From positions 1 through 64,000 of the forward strand of contig JAFQRA010000030.1 in NCBI GenBank assembly GCA_017410325.1: 64,000 nucleotides of DNA. The letters run 5' to 3'. A model generated the notes under the pieces. That model searched no databases and was not told the origin of the DNA. It saw only the letters and a list, made by a program, of their open reading frames with translations. The stretch's first letter is position 1; the number at the start of each line of letters is the position of its first letter. The translations under genes and the position numbers were made by a program. The DNA comes from Clostridia bacterium (GTDB taxonomy: Bacteria > Bacillota > Clostridia > Oscillospirales > Acutalibacteraceae). Positions 50,329 to 59,047 of this stretch are shown here, in pieces.

Positions 50329-52191
50329 ATGAAATACTTTGCACAAAACGTTGATATAGCCGTAATAGGAGCAGGCCACGCAGGAATTGAGGCTGCTCTT
50401 GCCGCCGCACGTCTTGGCTGTAATACGGTTATGTTTGCAATAAATCTTGATTCGCTGGGCAATATGCCGTGCAATCCGTCCATCGGAGGCACTTCAAAGG
50501 GACATCTTGTGCGTGAAATTGATGCTTTGGGCGGTGAAATGGGCATTGCGGCGGATAATAACACTTTACAGACGAGAATGCTCAATACGGGCAAGGGCCC
50601 TGCCGTTCACAGCCTTCGCGCTCAGATTGACAGGCGCAAATACTGTGCCTATATGAAGAACGTTGTTGAAAACCAAAAAAATCTTCAGCTAAAGCAGGCG
50701 GAGATTGTTTCGATAGAGAAAGATGAGAACGGTCTGTGGCATTTGCTGACAAGACTTGAGGCTGAATATACGGCAAAATGCGTTGTGCTTGCTACGGGTA
50801 CTTTTTTAGGCGGCAGAATATTCGTCGGCGACGTTTCCTACGAAAGCGGCCCTGACGGTATGTTTCCCGCAACCCTGTTGGCTCAATCGCTTAAAAAGCT
50901 CGGTGTTTCGCTCAGAAGATTCAAAACGGGCACTCCCCCGCGCCTTAACCGCAACAGCATTGATTTCTCGGTTATGGAAGTTCAGCACGGTGACGAGCAC
51001 AAGGTTCCGTTTTCTTTCGGCTTTGAGGGCAAAATTGAAAACACGGAAAATTGCTACGTTACATACACAAACGAAAGAACAAAGCAGATTATTCTCGATA
51101 ATCTTCACCGCTCTCCTCTTTACGGCGGTAAAATTGACGGTGTTGGCCCGAGGTACTGCCCGAGTATTGAGGATAAGATAGTCCGCTTTGCCGAAAAGGA
51201 AAGGCATCAGCTTTTTGTTGAGCCCTGCGGCGGTGACACGCAGGAAATGTACCTGCAGGGTCTCTCCTCTTCTTTGCCCGAGGACGTACAGCTTGAATTT
51301 CTGCATACAATCAAAGGCTTGGAGAATGCTCAGGTTATGAGAACGGCTTACGCCATAGAATACGACTGCGTTGACCCGCTTTCACTTGCCTCTACGCTTG
51401 AATTTCGTGATTTCGGCGGACTTTTCGGTGCCGGACAGTTCAACGGCTCCAGCGGCTATGAAGAAGCTGCTGCGCAGGGACTCGTTGCGGGTATTAACGC
51501 CGCAAATAAGGTGCTCGACAGAGAACCGCTTGTTCTGGACAGAGCAAGCAGCTATATAGGCACGCTTATAGATGACCTTGTAACAAAGGGCTGTTCCGAT
51601 CCCTACAGAATGATGACCTCACGCTCCGAATACCGTTTGCTTTTGCGCCAGGACAATGCTGACCGCCGTCTGACACCTATCGGCAGGCAGATTGGCTTAA
51701 TCAGCGATGAACGCTGGGAAAAGTTCAACAGGAAGCTTGAGCTTATTAAGCAGGAAACCGAAAGAGTTAAGCAGGTTGTTGTTCATTGCTCGGATGAGCT
51801 GAACACAATGCTTGTTTCACGTGAAACATCGCCGCTTAACATCGGAATAAGAATGGTAGAGCTTTTGAAGCGTCCGCAGATAAGCTACGAGGACTTAAAG
51901 CCCTTTGACCCCGAAAGACCCGACCTGCCTTTTGAAGTTTTTGAGCAGGTTGAAATTTCAATCAAGTACGAGGGCTATCTGAAGCGCCAGGAGTCACAGG
52001 TTGCTGAGATGAGGCGTTTGGAGGTTAAAAAACTGCCCGAGGATATAGATTATTCCACCGTTACGGGTCTGAGGCTTGAAGCAATAGAAAAGCTCAACAA
52101 GGTCAGACCTGAAAATATCGGTCAGGCTTCCCGTATCAGCGGTGTCAGCCCTGCCGATATTTCCGTGCTTCTTATAAGATTAAGTAATTAA
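50329..52191 (+). CDS. mnmG: tRNA uridine-5-carboxymethylaminomethyl modification enzyme MnmG (GidA)
   Basis: A 620-residue FAD protein and partner of MnmE. The FAD fold is VIGAGHAGIEAA at residues 13-24, with GTSKGHLVREIDALGGEMG, RTGTPPRL-type RFKTGTPPRLNR and SRSEYRLLLRQDNAD as family blocks. The C-terminal helical domain ends near 615. A perfect parS site sits inside the coding sequence at 51813-51828, encoding LVSRETS in frame, so ParB loading occurs within the gene. Start ATG 50329, 12 bases after mnmE. Confidence 0.97.
   Translation: MKYFAQNVDIAVIGAGHAGIEAALAAARLGCNTVMFAINLDSLGNMPCNPSIGGTSKGHLVREIDALGGEMGIAADNNTLQTRMLNTGKGPAVHSLRAQIDRRKYCAYMKNVVENQKNLQLKQAEIVSIEKDENGLWHLLTRLEAEYTAKCVVLATGTFLGGRIFVGDVSYESGPDGMFPATLLAQSLKKLGVSLRRFKTGTPPRLNRNSIDFSVMEVQHGDEHKVPFSFGFEGKIENTENCYVTYTNERTKQIILDNLHRSPLYGGKIDGVGPRYCPSIEDKIVRFAEKERHQLFVEPCGGDTQEMYLQGLSSSLPEDVQLEFLHTIKGLENAQVMRTAYAIEYDCVDPLSLASTLEFRDFGGLFGAGQFNGSSGYEEAAAQGLVAGINAANKVLDREPLVLDRASSYIGTLIDDLVTKGCSDPYRMMTSRSEYRLLLRQDNADRRLTPIGRQIGLISDERWEKFNRKLELIKQETERVKQVVVHCSDELNTMLVSRETSPLNIGIRMVELLKRPQISYEDLKPFDPERPDLPFEVFEQVEISIKYEGYLKRQESQVAEMRRLEVKKLPEDIDYSTVTGLRLEAIEKLNKVRPENIGQASRISGVSPADISVLLIRLSN
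51813..51828. promoter_or_regulatory. parS site within mnmG
   Basis: TGTTTCACGTGAAACA, a perfect 16-bp palindrome identical to the ParB/Spo0J loading-site consensus. Confidence 0.92.
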
Positions 52192-52204
52192 AGAGTGATT
52201 TGTT

Positions 52205-52939
52205 ATGATTGATAAGGTTTTACTTAAAAATGAGGTCGAAAGGCTCGATATAATGCTTGACGATACTGCACTTGAGCGTTTTGATACTTTTGCCGAAATG
52301 CTTGTTGACTGGAACAGCAGAATTAATCTTACAGCCATTACTGACCCGTTTGAGATTGTTTACAAGCATTTTGCCGATTCTATGCTTGCTTTGGCTGCTG
52401 TAAACGTACCGCAGGGCGCAAGCTTTATCGATGTGGGTACGGGCGGCGGCTTCCCGGGGCTTCCCCTGCTGATTGCTCGGCCTGACCTTCACGGCGTTAT
52501 GCTTGACAGCACGCTGAAAAAGCTGATGTTTGTTGACCACGTGCTCAACCGTCTTGAGCTTAACAGCAACGGCAGAACCTTGCATATGCGTGCTGAGGAA
52601 GCAGGCATAAAGGTTCAGCTTCGCAACCGCTTTGATTTCTGTTTCTCCCGTGCGGTAGCCAATTTGAGGGAGCTGAGCGAATACTGCCTGCCGTTTGTAA
52701 AGGTTGGCGGTACGTTCGTAGCCCTCAAAAGCACAAAGGCACGGGAAGAGATTGACGGCGCAAAGGAAGCAATTAAAATCCTCGGCGGCGAAATTGTTGA
52801 GGTAAAGCAGTTCTTTTTGAGCGATATGGGTGAAAGAAACCTTGTTGTAATCAAAAAGAATTCGCCTACTCCCCCTAAATATCCCCGTACTTCGGCAAAA
52901 ATTTCAAAAGAACCCCTCGGTTTACCTAAAACTAAATAG
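52205..52939 (+). CDS. rsmG: 16S rRNA (guanine527-N7)-methyltransferase
   Basis: A 244-residue methyltransferase. The SAM motif is IDVGTGGGFPGLPLLIARPD (about 76-95); the N-terminal block WNSRINLTAITDPFEIVYKHFADS is typical, and FSRAVANLRELSEYCLP is the catalytic-side helix. It completes the mnmE-mnmG-rsmG operon (13-base gap) and is closed by a strong terminator. The C-terminus is slightly longer than average with a Pro/Lys tail. Confidence 0.96.
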   Translation: MIDKVLLKNEVERLDIMLDDTALERFDTFAEMLVDWNSRINLTAITDPFEIVYKHFADSMLALAAVNVPQGASFIDVGTGGGFPGLPLLIARPDLHGVMLDSTLKKLMFVDHVLNRLELNSNGRTLHMRAEEAGIKVQLRNRFDFCFSRAVANLRELSEYCLPFVKVGGTFVALKSTKAREEIDGAKEAIKILGGEIVEVKQFFLSDMGERNLVVIKKNSPTPPKYPRTSAKISKEPLGLPKTK

Positions 52940-52976
52940 TTTCGGCTCGTTTTCGGTCGAACACTTTTGCTGGACA

Positions 52977-53028
52977 GGCTCCCGTTTTTCTGCTAACATT
53001 CAAAGCAGAAACGGGAGCCACCTTTTTT
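52977..53028 (+). terminator. Terminator after rsmG
   Basis: GGCTCCCGTTTTTCTGCT / AGCAGAAACGGGAGCC (two extra T on one arm), 9-nt loop, T6 run at the end. Confidence 0.88.
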
Positions 53029-53224
53029 GGTGCACCTGAAAAAATTCAAAGCACAAATCTTGTGTGCGCTTTTTCAGCCGTATTGTTCCAAAAATACTCG
53101 GCAATACACAAAGTATTACCTGCGTTTTTTGAAACAATCCGTCAAGAAAAATCATCACCCAATCTTTATACTTTTAATTTTACAGGTACACCTTTTCATT
53201 TCTCTATTGAAGGGAGAATACATT

Positions 53225-54064
53225 TTGAAACAAAAACGACAGGTTGCAGGACAGATACTGCTTGTTGAGCAGGAAAACATAAAGCGTAATCCGCATCAGC
53301 CCAGAATGAGGTTTGATTATGACGAGTTAAGCAGTCTTGCCGAAAGCATACGACATAACGGGCTGTTACAGCCGCTTACGGTACGCCCTGCCGAGGACGG
53401 AAGCTTTGAGCTGATTGCGGGAGAACGAAGGCTGATAGCGGCACGAATGGTCGGAATTTCTAAAATTCCCTGCATAGTAATGAACGTTGACGATGAAAAA
53501 TCGGCCGTTTTTTCGCTGATTGAAAACATACAGCGGCAGAACATAGGCTTTTTTGAAGAGGCGGCGGCAATTGAACGCTTAATCAAGGACTTCGGCTTGT
53601 CCAGAGAGGATATATCAAAAAGACTGGGTAAGGCACAGTCTACAATAGCAAACAAGCTTCGTTTACTGTCGCTTGACCCGTCGGCACAGGAAAAAATCAT
53701 CAAGTCGGGGCTGACAGAGCGCCACGCAAGGGCTTTGCTGAGACTTGAGGACGAAAAACAGCAGACACGCGCGCTGAATATAATGGCGGACAAGCATCTG
53801 ACCGTTGCCGAAAGCGAGCGTATGATAACGCAGATGCTGTCCAGAAAAAAGCTCGGTAAAAAGATACCTTTGCATAACGTAAAGGATGTAAGGCTTTTTG
53901 TAAACACACTAAACCACGCGGTTGACACCATAAGAAAAGCGGGAATTGATGCAGATTCTGTTAAAAGCGAAACGGAAGAATACATAGAATATGTCGTTCG
54001 TATACCCAAACAACCGGGAATAACCCCTGTGCTTAAAGCCAGGGCACAGGCGGTTTCCACATAA
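53225..54064 (+). CDS. parB: Chromosome-partitioning protein ParB (Spo0J-type)
   Basis: A 279-residue DNA-binding CTP-dependent clamp. RNPHQPR at 21-27 and GERRLIAA at 66-73 are the N-terminal ParB boxes. The helix-turn-helix (about 120-145) contains LSREDISKRLGKAQSTIANK and the C-terminal dimerisation part ends near 275. The TTG start at 53225 is chosen for AGGGAGA nine bases upstream; the long in-frame reading back to 53027 overlaps a hairpin region and lacks family similarity. The neighbouring parS sites favour Spo0J over Noc. No parA/soj is adjacent. The gap to rsmG contains only the terminator and a weak hairpin. Confidence 0.92.
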   Translation: MKQKRQVAGQILLVEQENIKRNPHQPRMRFDYDELSSLAESIRHNGLLQPLTVRPAEDGSFELIAGERRLIAARMVGISKIPCIVMNVDDEKSAVFSLIENIQRQNIGFFEEAAAIERLIKDFGLSREDISKRLGKAQSTIANKLRLLSLDPSAQEKIIKSGLTERHARALLRLEDEKQQTRALNIMADKHLTVAESERMITQMLSRKKLGKKIPLHNVKDVRLFVNTLNHAVDTIRKAGIDADSVKSETEEYIEYVVRIPKQPGITPVLKARAQAVST

Positions 54065-54115
54065 AGCTCCGCAAAGGAGCAACCCATATCTTTCTCTTTC
54101 ACACCCCACATCCGG

Positions 54116-54155
54116 CAAAGGAGCAGGCAGAAATGTCTGCTTCTTTGTCATTTTT
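54116..54155 (+). terminator. Terminator after parB
   Basis: CAAAGGAGCAG / CTGCTTCTTTG with one mismatch, followed by TCATTTTT. Confidence 0.7.
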
Positions 54156-54161
54156 GCGTTT

Positions 54162-54177
54162 TGTTTCACGTGAAACA
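54162..54177. promoter_or_regulatory. parS site downstream of parB
   Basis: A second perfect TGTTTCACGTGAAACA, 98 bases past the parB stop and 2.3 kb from the first. Confidence 0.93.
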
Positions 54178-54239
54178 AGAAACAGAAATGAAGTAATAAT
54201 TATTATAATTATATATTAATTACATTAGATAGATAATTA

Positions 54240-54535
54240 CGGGCTGCCAAAAAACACGGCAACCCGGTAGGGACGAATTGTATTTGCACGAAATTCGCCG
54301 GCATATCGACCCCAAGTCGGGCGATTTAAAATCGCCCCTACTACGCTGTAACAACTAAAACTTCACTGTAGGGGCGGCTATCAGCCGCCAGCAAACCGAG
54401 CAATATCAGCACGGGCGGATAATATCCGCCCCTACAAAAGTCAACTTTAAGATGTTACAATGTACTACCAGATGAATTTATGTTGATACAGCAATTTAAA
54501 ACGGACAGCCAAAGGTCGCCCCTACAAATTCTAGT
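54240..54535. repeat. Family A modular palindromic repeat, copy IV (inverted)
   Basis: The standard core lies in reverse orientation at 54338-54468, with CTACGCTGTAACAACT at its left and ATGTTACAATGTACTAC at its right. It is flanked by partial modules (GGGCGATTTAAAATCGCCCC at 54319; GGGACGAATTG... at 54271). With the promoter at 54862 this accounts for most of the 930-base gap after parB; the stretch 54540-54860 is AT-rich, has one TTTTCCACA (54736) and no convincing gene. Confidence 0.85.
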
Positions 54536-54861
54536 TTTACCTTTAAAATACCACAAAAATTATATACAAAACTGCTCTGTTTTCGTGTGCTTAAAAATGC
54601 CGAAAAGCCTTGATTTTGCTTGATTTCTGCCATAAAAAATATACAGAAAAATATACAGAAATGACATTAAATGTCAATCATATTTCTAAAATCGCATCAA
54701 AATGCCCCGTTTCGGCTGTTTTGCAACTTTTTAGATTTTCCACAAAAATCAACCTGTCCACTTGTGTTGAAAAAAGAGGGCAAACCGAATATTTAGTGGT
54801 TATTGGTAAAAAGTTCACAATTGATTTAGTTATCTTGCACAAAAATGAAAGTTTTGAAAAT

Positions 54862-54890
54862 TTGACAGTTTAGTAATTCATAACTATAAT
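54862..54890 (+). promoter_or_regulatory. SigmaA consensus promoter of the G5/3D protein gene
   Basis: TTGACA (54862-54867), a 17-nt spacer and TATAAT (54885-54890). The ~100-base leader has an imperfect GGAAAATTTC...GAAATTTTCC-like palindrome at 54922-54943; no known riboswitch recognised. Confidence 0.85.
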
Positions 54891-54994
54891 TGCACTTGTC
54901 ACTGTCGATAATAACATCAAAGGAAAATTTCAGGCAAATTTCCAATGAGCATTTTCCCCTCTTCGGAAGGTGCAAAACGTTAAGGAGCGATTAG

Positions 54995-56224
54995 ATGATA
55001 CTAAAACTCAAGAAAAGGGCGCAGGCAGCGGGTTTGGCCAAAAAAATCGTTGCTGTTGCCTTGGTACTTGCGATACTTTGTACTATTACGGCTTTCGCGG
55101 CCGAACCCGCAAGTTACCTTGTTGAGCTTGATGACGGAACCACTAAAACTACTATACAAACTTCAAGCACATCACCCGAAAGAATCCTCAGCGAGGCCGG
55201 TTATGAGCTCACGGCTCTTGACGAACTTGACCTGAGCAAATTTATTCCCGGTGAGGACAGCTTTATCGGCATCGAAAGGTCACCGCTTGTCGGTGTCAAC
55301 GATGTCAAGGGCACGGTTTATTTCACTTTTGAAGGCACCGTAGCTCAGGCAATTGATATTGCCGATATTGAGGTCGGTGAAAACGACCTTATTAATTACA
55401 GCGAGGACCAGAGAGTGACGGACGGTATGATTATCTCCGTTGCAAGAGCTTTCCCCGTTGCGGTTGCATACCACGGAAAGCATATCAGCCTTGAAATGGC
55501 GGTCGGCACGGTTGCGGACGCTATTGAAAAGGCAGGCGTGACAGTTGGCGAAAACGACGTTGTTTCACACGATTACGACGAAGTTTTAAGCAGCGGCATG
55601 GTCATTTTTGTTGACGAGGTTGTTTATAAAACCCGTACAGAGACCGAAACAATCAAGTTTGAAAAGACCACAAAGAAGGATTCAAAGCTCACCGTAGGAA
55701 CAAAGAAGATTACTACAAAGGGTGAGGACGGCGAAAAAGAGGTTGTTTACAAGGAAAAATATGTAAACGGCGTTCTTATCGACACAAAGGTTGAGTCCGA
55801 AACAGTGACTAAAAAGCCCGTAACCCAGGTTACCTCCGTTGGCACAAAGAAGGTGTACGACGTGAAGGCGAAGGGTAAGGCTATTTCAACTATGGGCTCC
55901 GTTGAACTCGACAGCAACGGTATACCCAAAAATTATACTAATGTTGTCGCCGGCAGCTCAACTGCTTACTACGGCGGCGGTACAACTGCCTCGGGCAGAC
56001 CTGCAAAGGTCGGCCACGTTGCCGTCAACCCCGAAGTTATCCCCTACGGCACAGAGCTGTATATCGTCGCAACGGACGGCACCGTTTACGGCTACGCAAT
56101 TGCGGCCGATACGGGCGGATTTGTACACAACGGTACAAATACGGTTGTTGACGTTTACCTCGACACCTACGATGACTGTGTCCAGTGGGGCAGAAAAAAT
56201 GTTAATGTATATGTTTTAGGCTAA
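54995..56224 (+). CDS. Cell-wall protein with DUF348, G5 and 3D domains (YabE/Rpf-like)
   Basis: A 409-residue exported protein. The signal peptide or anchor (residues 13-36) ends AFAAEP. Ubiquitin-like DUF348 repeats follow (about 40-200, including VGENDLINYSEDQRVTDGM and VGENDVVSHDYDEVLSSGM, a clear internal repeat). A G5 domain spans about 215-290. The C-terminal 3D domain has AADTGG and VVDVYLDTYDDCVQWG, with the three Asp of the lytic-transglycosylase-like site. This layout is that of YabE-type resuscitation/autolysin proteins encoded near the origin in Firmicutes. ATG 54995 follows AAGGAG. Confidence 0.92.
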   Translation: MILKLKKRAQAAGLAKKIVAVALVLAILCTITAFAAEPASYLVELDDGTTKTTIQTSSTSPERILSEAGYELTALDELDLSKFIPGEDSFIGIERSPLVGVNDVKGTVYFTFEGTVAQAIDIADIEVGENDLINYSEDQRVTDGMIISVARAFPVAVAYHGKHISLEMAVGTVADAIEKAGVTVGENDVVSHDYDEVLSSGMVIFVDEVVYKTRTETETIKFEKTTKKDSKLTVGTKKITTKGEDGEKEVVYKEKYVNGVLIDTKVESETVTKKPVTQVTSVGTKKVYDVKAKGKAISTMGSVELDSNGIPKNYTNVVAGSSTAYYGGGTTASGRPAKVGHVAVNPEVIPYGTELYIVATDGTVYGYAIAADTGGFVHNGTNTVVDVYLDTYDDCVQWGRKNVNVYVLG

Positions 56225-56231
56225 GTTTCTG

Positions 56232-56263
56232 AAAAGCTCCGGTGAAATAACCGGAGCTTTTTA
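56232..56263. terminator. Terminator after the G5/3D gene
   Basis: AAAAGCTCCGG / CCGGAGCTTTTT with an 8-nt loop. Confidence 0.88.
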
Positions 56264-56700
56264 AATTACGGTTTGTCGGGATGATTTATTCGTAGGGGCG
56301 ATTCACTTTCTCGCCCGTAATTCACCGTCATATCACTTTTACGGCGGACAATTCGTGAATTGTCCCTACGGCTCGCTGTAAAAGAGATTTAATATTTACG
56401 AAGGGACGTCGAGGACGCCGTCTCCTACTACCTTGTTTCATCTTAAAGTTGACTTTTTGTAGGGGCGGATATTATCCGCCCGTGCTGATATTGCTCGGTT
56501 TGCTGGCGGCTGATAGCCGCCTCTACAGTGAAGTTTTAGTTGTTACAGCGTAGTAGGGGCGATTTACAATCGCCCGCGTATAACCGTAATATTCGTACAT
56601 TTCGGGCGAATACAATTCGCCCCTACGGGGTAAAAAATCGAAAACAGGGTCGCTGTTGCCTTACGAAAAGTCCTTTTTCAGGTTTGCTCTGATTTGACAC
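56264..56700. repeat. Family A modular palindromic repeat, copy V (longest)
   Basis: Outer left end AAATTACGGTTTGTCGGGATGA; modules GTAGGGGCGATTC..., GGACAATTCGTGAATTGTCC and GGACGTCGAGGACGCC; the standard core at 56427-56553; GGGGCGATTTACAATCGCCC; GCGAATACAATTCGC; outer right end CTCTGATTTGACA. Both ends match copy I. The last six bases act as the -35 of the next gene. It fills the 530-base gap. Confidence 0.85.
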
Positions 56701-56723
56701 TTTTCTTATCTTTTGTTATAGTA
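56695..56723 (+). promoter_or_regulatory. Promoter of the GPH transporter, -35 inside the repeat
   Basis: TTGACA (56695-56700, the repeat end), a 17-nt spacer and TATAGT (56718-56723). Confidence 0.75.
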
Positions 56724-56757
56724 TAATTAAATATCGGTTAAAAGGAGTTGTATATTT

Positions 56758-58197
56758 GTGAAAAATCCTTTTAAAATACTTTTCTCCGCCCACGAAGAGG
56801 GCGACGGCGTAGCAAACCGCAGGCTGTTTGCCTACGGCACGGGTCTTGCCGGTCAGAATATGACCTACAGCTATGTTTCCGGCTGGTTGAGGTATTTCTG
56901 TATAAATATGCTGCACATTGATACTGCGAAAATCGGCGGCATATTTTTTGCCAGCAGTATATGGGATGCCATTAACGACCCGATTATCGGCTCGTTTGTT
57001 GACCGCCACCGCAACAAGAAGGGCGAAAAGCTGAGACCCTATCTGATTTTCACACCGCCGTTTATCGGTGCGCTGAGCTTTGCAATGTTCTTCAACCTCG
57101 GCGATATGTCCGAAACAATGAAGCTGCTGTACATACTCCTCGTGTACTTTATCTGGGATATTATCTATTCGTTCCAGGATGTTGCACTCTGGGGTATGAT
57201 TTCCGTGTGCTCACCCAGCTCACAGGAGCGTTCACGCGCCGCAAAGTGGGCAGGCATCGGTGCAGGCGCAGGCTCGTCAATTGCAGGCTTCTTCCAGACC
57301 TTCCGAAGTGCTTTTCTCGGAATGGGTCTGAACGATTTTGAGGTTTTCCTGCTCTTTGCGTTTATATTCGGCTTTATGGGTGAAATACTTTCAATGAGTG
57401 CCCACAAAATGCCCGAGAGAGTCAAGAGCGGCACACCTGAAGAAAGCCTTATGAAAACGCTCAGCTATCTCAAATACAACAAAACCCTTATCCTCATTTC
57501 CGTTGCCCGTCTGCTCGGCAACTTTAATTTCAAGGTGCAGAACGCCTATTTCTTTGAGAGCAGTACAAACGGTATATTCAACGGCATTGACGGAATGAAT
57601 CTCGAATTCCTTTTCGGTATTTTCTCCGGTCTTACCGCTATTGTCGGCGTTTTCTTCGCAACACGTCTTGCAAAGCTGTGCGGCGGTATGAAAAAGCTGC
57701 TCGTTGCGGCATCCGTTGCAGAAATCGTCTGCCGTATTGTGATTTTCTTCGTCGGCTTCAAGTCCCCTGCTCAGGTTATTGTCTGCGCACTGCTCTTCAA
57801 TGTGTTCCAGCTGTTTACAAGTAACAAGGACTTTGCACACCGCTCGCTTACAAGTGACTCGATTGATGACGTTGAGTACAGGACCGGCGTTCGAATTGAA
57901 GGTATTTCGTTCTCAATGCAGAACTTTGTCTCAAAGGTCAATTCCGGCACAACCAGCCTTATGGAAGGCATCATTCTCAAGCTTCTGCGCTACGACAGCA
58001 ACCGTCCCCGTACGGCGCAGAACGCAACCTTTATGAAAATGCAGTGGCCGATGTACGCGCTGGGCCCTGCAATCGGCGCATTGCTTTACCTTATAGTTAT
58101 CAGCTTTGTCAAGGACGACAAGGAGGAGCGTCTTCGCGTTGAATACGAGCTCAAGCAAAGACGCGAGCGTGCACGGGAGATGGCAGAGAAGGCATAA
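56758..58197 (+). CDS. GPH-family (glycoside-pentoside-hexuronide) sugar:cation symporter
   Basis: A 479-residue, 12-helix MFS-type transporter. The GPH hallmark lies in DPIIGSFVDRHRNKKGEKLRP (the D-x3-R-x3-G-x2-R-P pattern, seen here with Arg and Pro intact). Helices continue to ~450, followed by a charged C-terminal coil (KDDKEERLRVEYELKQRRER). It is MelB-like; the sugar is unknown. GTG 56758 is the start, with AAAAGGAG about 10 bases upstream. A membrane acyltransferase gene follows after 52 bases. Confidence 0.92.
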   Translation: MKNPFKILFSAHEEGDGVANRRLFAYGTGLAGQNMTYSYVSGWLRYFCINMLHIDTAKIGGIFFASSIWDAINDPIIGSFVDRHRNKKGEKLRPYLIFTPPFIGALSFAMFFNLGDMSETMKLLYILLVYFIWDIIYSFQDVALWGMISVCSPSSQERSRAAKWAGIGAGAGSSIAGFFQTFRSAFLGMGLNDFEVFLLFAFIFGFMGEILSMSAHKMPERVKSGTPEESLMKTLSYLKYNKTLILISVARLLGNFNFKVQNAYFFESSTNGIFNGIDGMNLEFLFGIFSGLTAIVGVFFATRLAKLCGGMKKLLVAASVAEIVCRIVIFFVGFKSPAQVIVCALLFNVFQLFTSNKDFAHRSLTSDSIDDVEYRTGVRIEGISFSMQNFVSKVNSGTTSLMEGIILKLLRYDSNRPRTAQNATFMKMQWPMYALGPAIGALLYLIVISFVKDDKEERLRVEYELKQRRERAREMAEKA

Positions 58198-58249
58198 GCA
58201 AAGATTTTAATTTGCAATTCGCAATTAAATTGATTACAGGAGTTTTGAT

Positions 58250-58996
58250 TTGAGTACAAACCGTAAGCGAATATATCTTCTCGACGAGATAAGAGGTCTG
58301 GCAATAATCCTGATGGTTTTTTACCACGCATTCTATATGCTCGGTACCTTCTTTGAAATGGATTTTATGCTGGCGGCGCAGAAATTCTTTGAGCCGCTGC
58401 AACCCCCTTTTGCCTGCCTTTTTATTCTCATTTCGGGTATATCCTGCAACCTTTCACACAGCAATTTTGTCCGCGGCGCACGGCTGCTTGCAATTGCGCT
58501 GGGTTTTACGCTGGTTACGGCTGTTGTGCTTCCGAAATTCGGTATAGACGGGGCGCAGATTATTTTCGGCATACTTCACCTGCTGAGCGTTTCAATGCTC
58601 GCTTTTGCCCTTGTAAGAAGGCCGATTTCAAAAATTCCTCCCGCTGTGGGCTCTGCGGTTTGTATGGTGCTGTTTTTTGTGCTGTACGGTGTTCCTTCGG
58701 GTAATGTTTTCGGGCTTGCCTTGCCGAGGGAGCTTTACCTGAACAGCTTTACGGCAGCGCTCGGCTTTGCTCCCGCAGGCTTTTACTCGGCGGACTATTT
58801 TCCGCTGATACCGTTTTTGTTTATGTTTTTTGCCGGAACTTTCGTCGGGCGGTTTGTGCTTAGCGGAGACCTGCCCGAGGGCTTTTACAAGCGCCGCTGT
58901 GCTCCGCTTGCCGCAGTCGGCAGAAAAACTTTGATAATTTATATAGCACATTGGCCGATTATATTTTTATTGGGCTTGATAATCTCAAAAATTTAA
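58250..58996 (+). CDS. HGSNAT/DUF1624-type membrane acyltransferase-like protein
   Basis: A 248-residue protein with ~7 hydrophobic segments. The first, YLLDEIRGLAIILMVFYHAF, carries the Asp/Arg/His pattern typical of heparan-alpha-glucosaminide N-acetyltransferase-like (DUF1624) proteins; KTLIIYIAHWPIIFLLGLII is the C-terminal His-containing segment. These enzymes transfer acyl groups to sugars at the membrane, but the acceptor here is unknown. TTG 58250 follows CAGGAG. The zapA promoter begins before the end of this gene. Confidence 0.85.
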   Translation: MSTNRKRIYLLDEIRGLAIILMVFYHAFYMLGTFFEMDFMLAAQKFFEPLQPPFACLFILISGISCNLSHSNFVRGARLLAIALGFTLVTAVVLPKFGIDGAQIIFGILHLLSVSMLAFALVRRPISKIPPAVGSAVCMVLFFVLYGVPSGNVFGLALPRELYLNSFTAALGFAPAGFYSADYFPLIPFLFMFFAGTFVGRFVLSGDLPEGFYKRRCAPLAAVGRKTLIIYIAHWPIIFLLGLIISKI

Positions 58997-59004
58997 TGTA
59001 TAAT
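58976..59004 (+). promoter_or_regulatory. Promoter of zapA, overlapping the end of the upstream gene
   Basis: TTGATA (58976-58981), a 17-nt spacer and TATAAT (58999-59004); the stop of the previous gene is at 58994-58996. Confidence 0.75.
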
Positions 59005-59047
59005 GTCTTTGAATAAATATAATTAATTACAAGGTGGCGCTAAAACC

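Noticed and set aside
53027..53224. 66-residue N-terminal extension of ParB
   Set aside because: It begins in the rsmG terminator region, does not look like ParB, and TTG 53225 has a strong ribosome site at correct spacing.
54610..54873. 87-codon plus-strand ORF after parB
   Set aside because: No ribosome site, AT-driven composition, no family resemblance, and its end overlaps the -35 of the G5/3D promoter.
54894..54994. c-di-AMP (ydaO) riboswitch before the G5/3D gene
   Set aside because: Such riboswitches precede similar genes in some bacteria, but the conserved core is not visible in this ~100-base leader.
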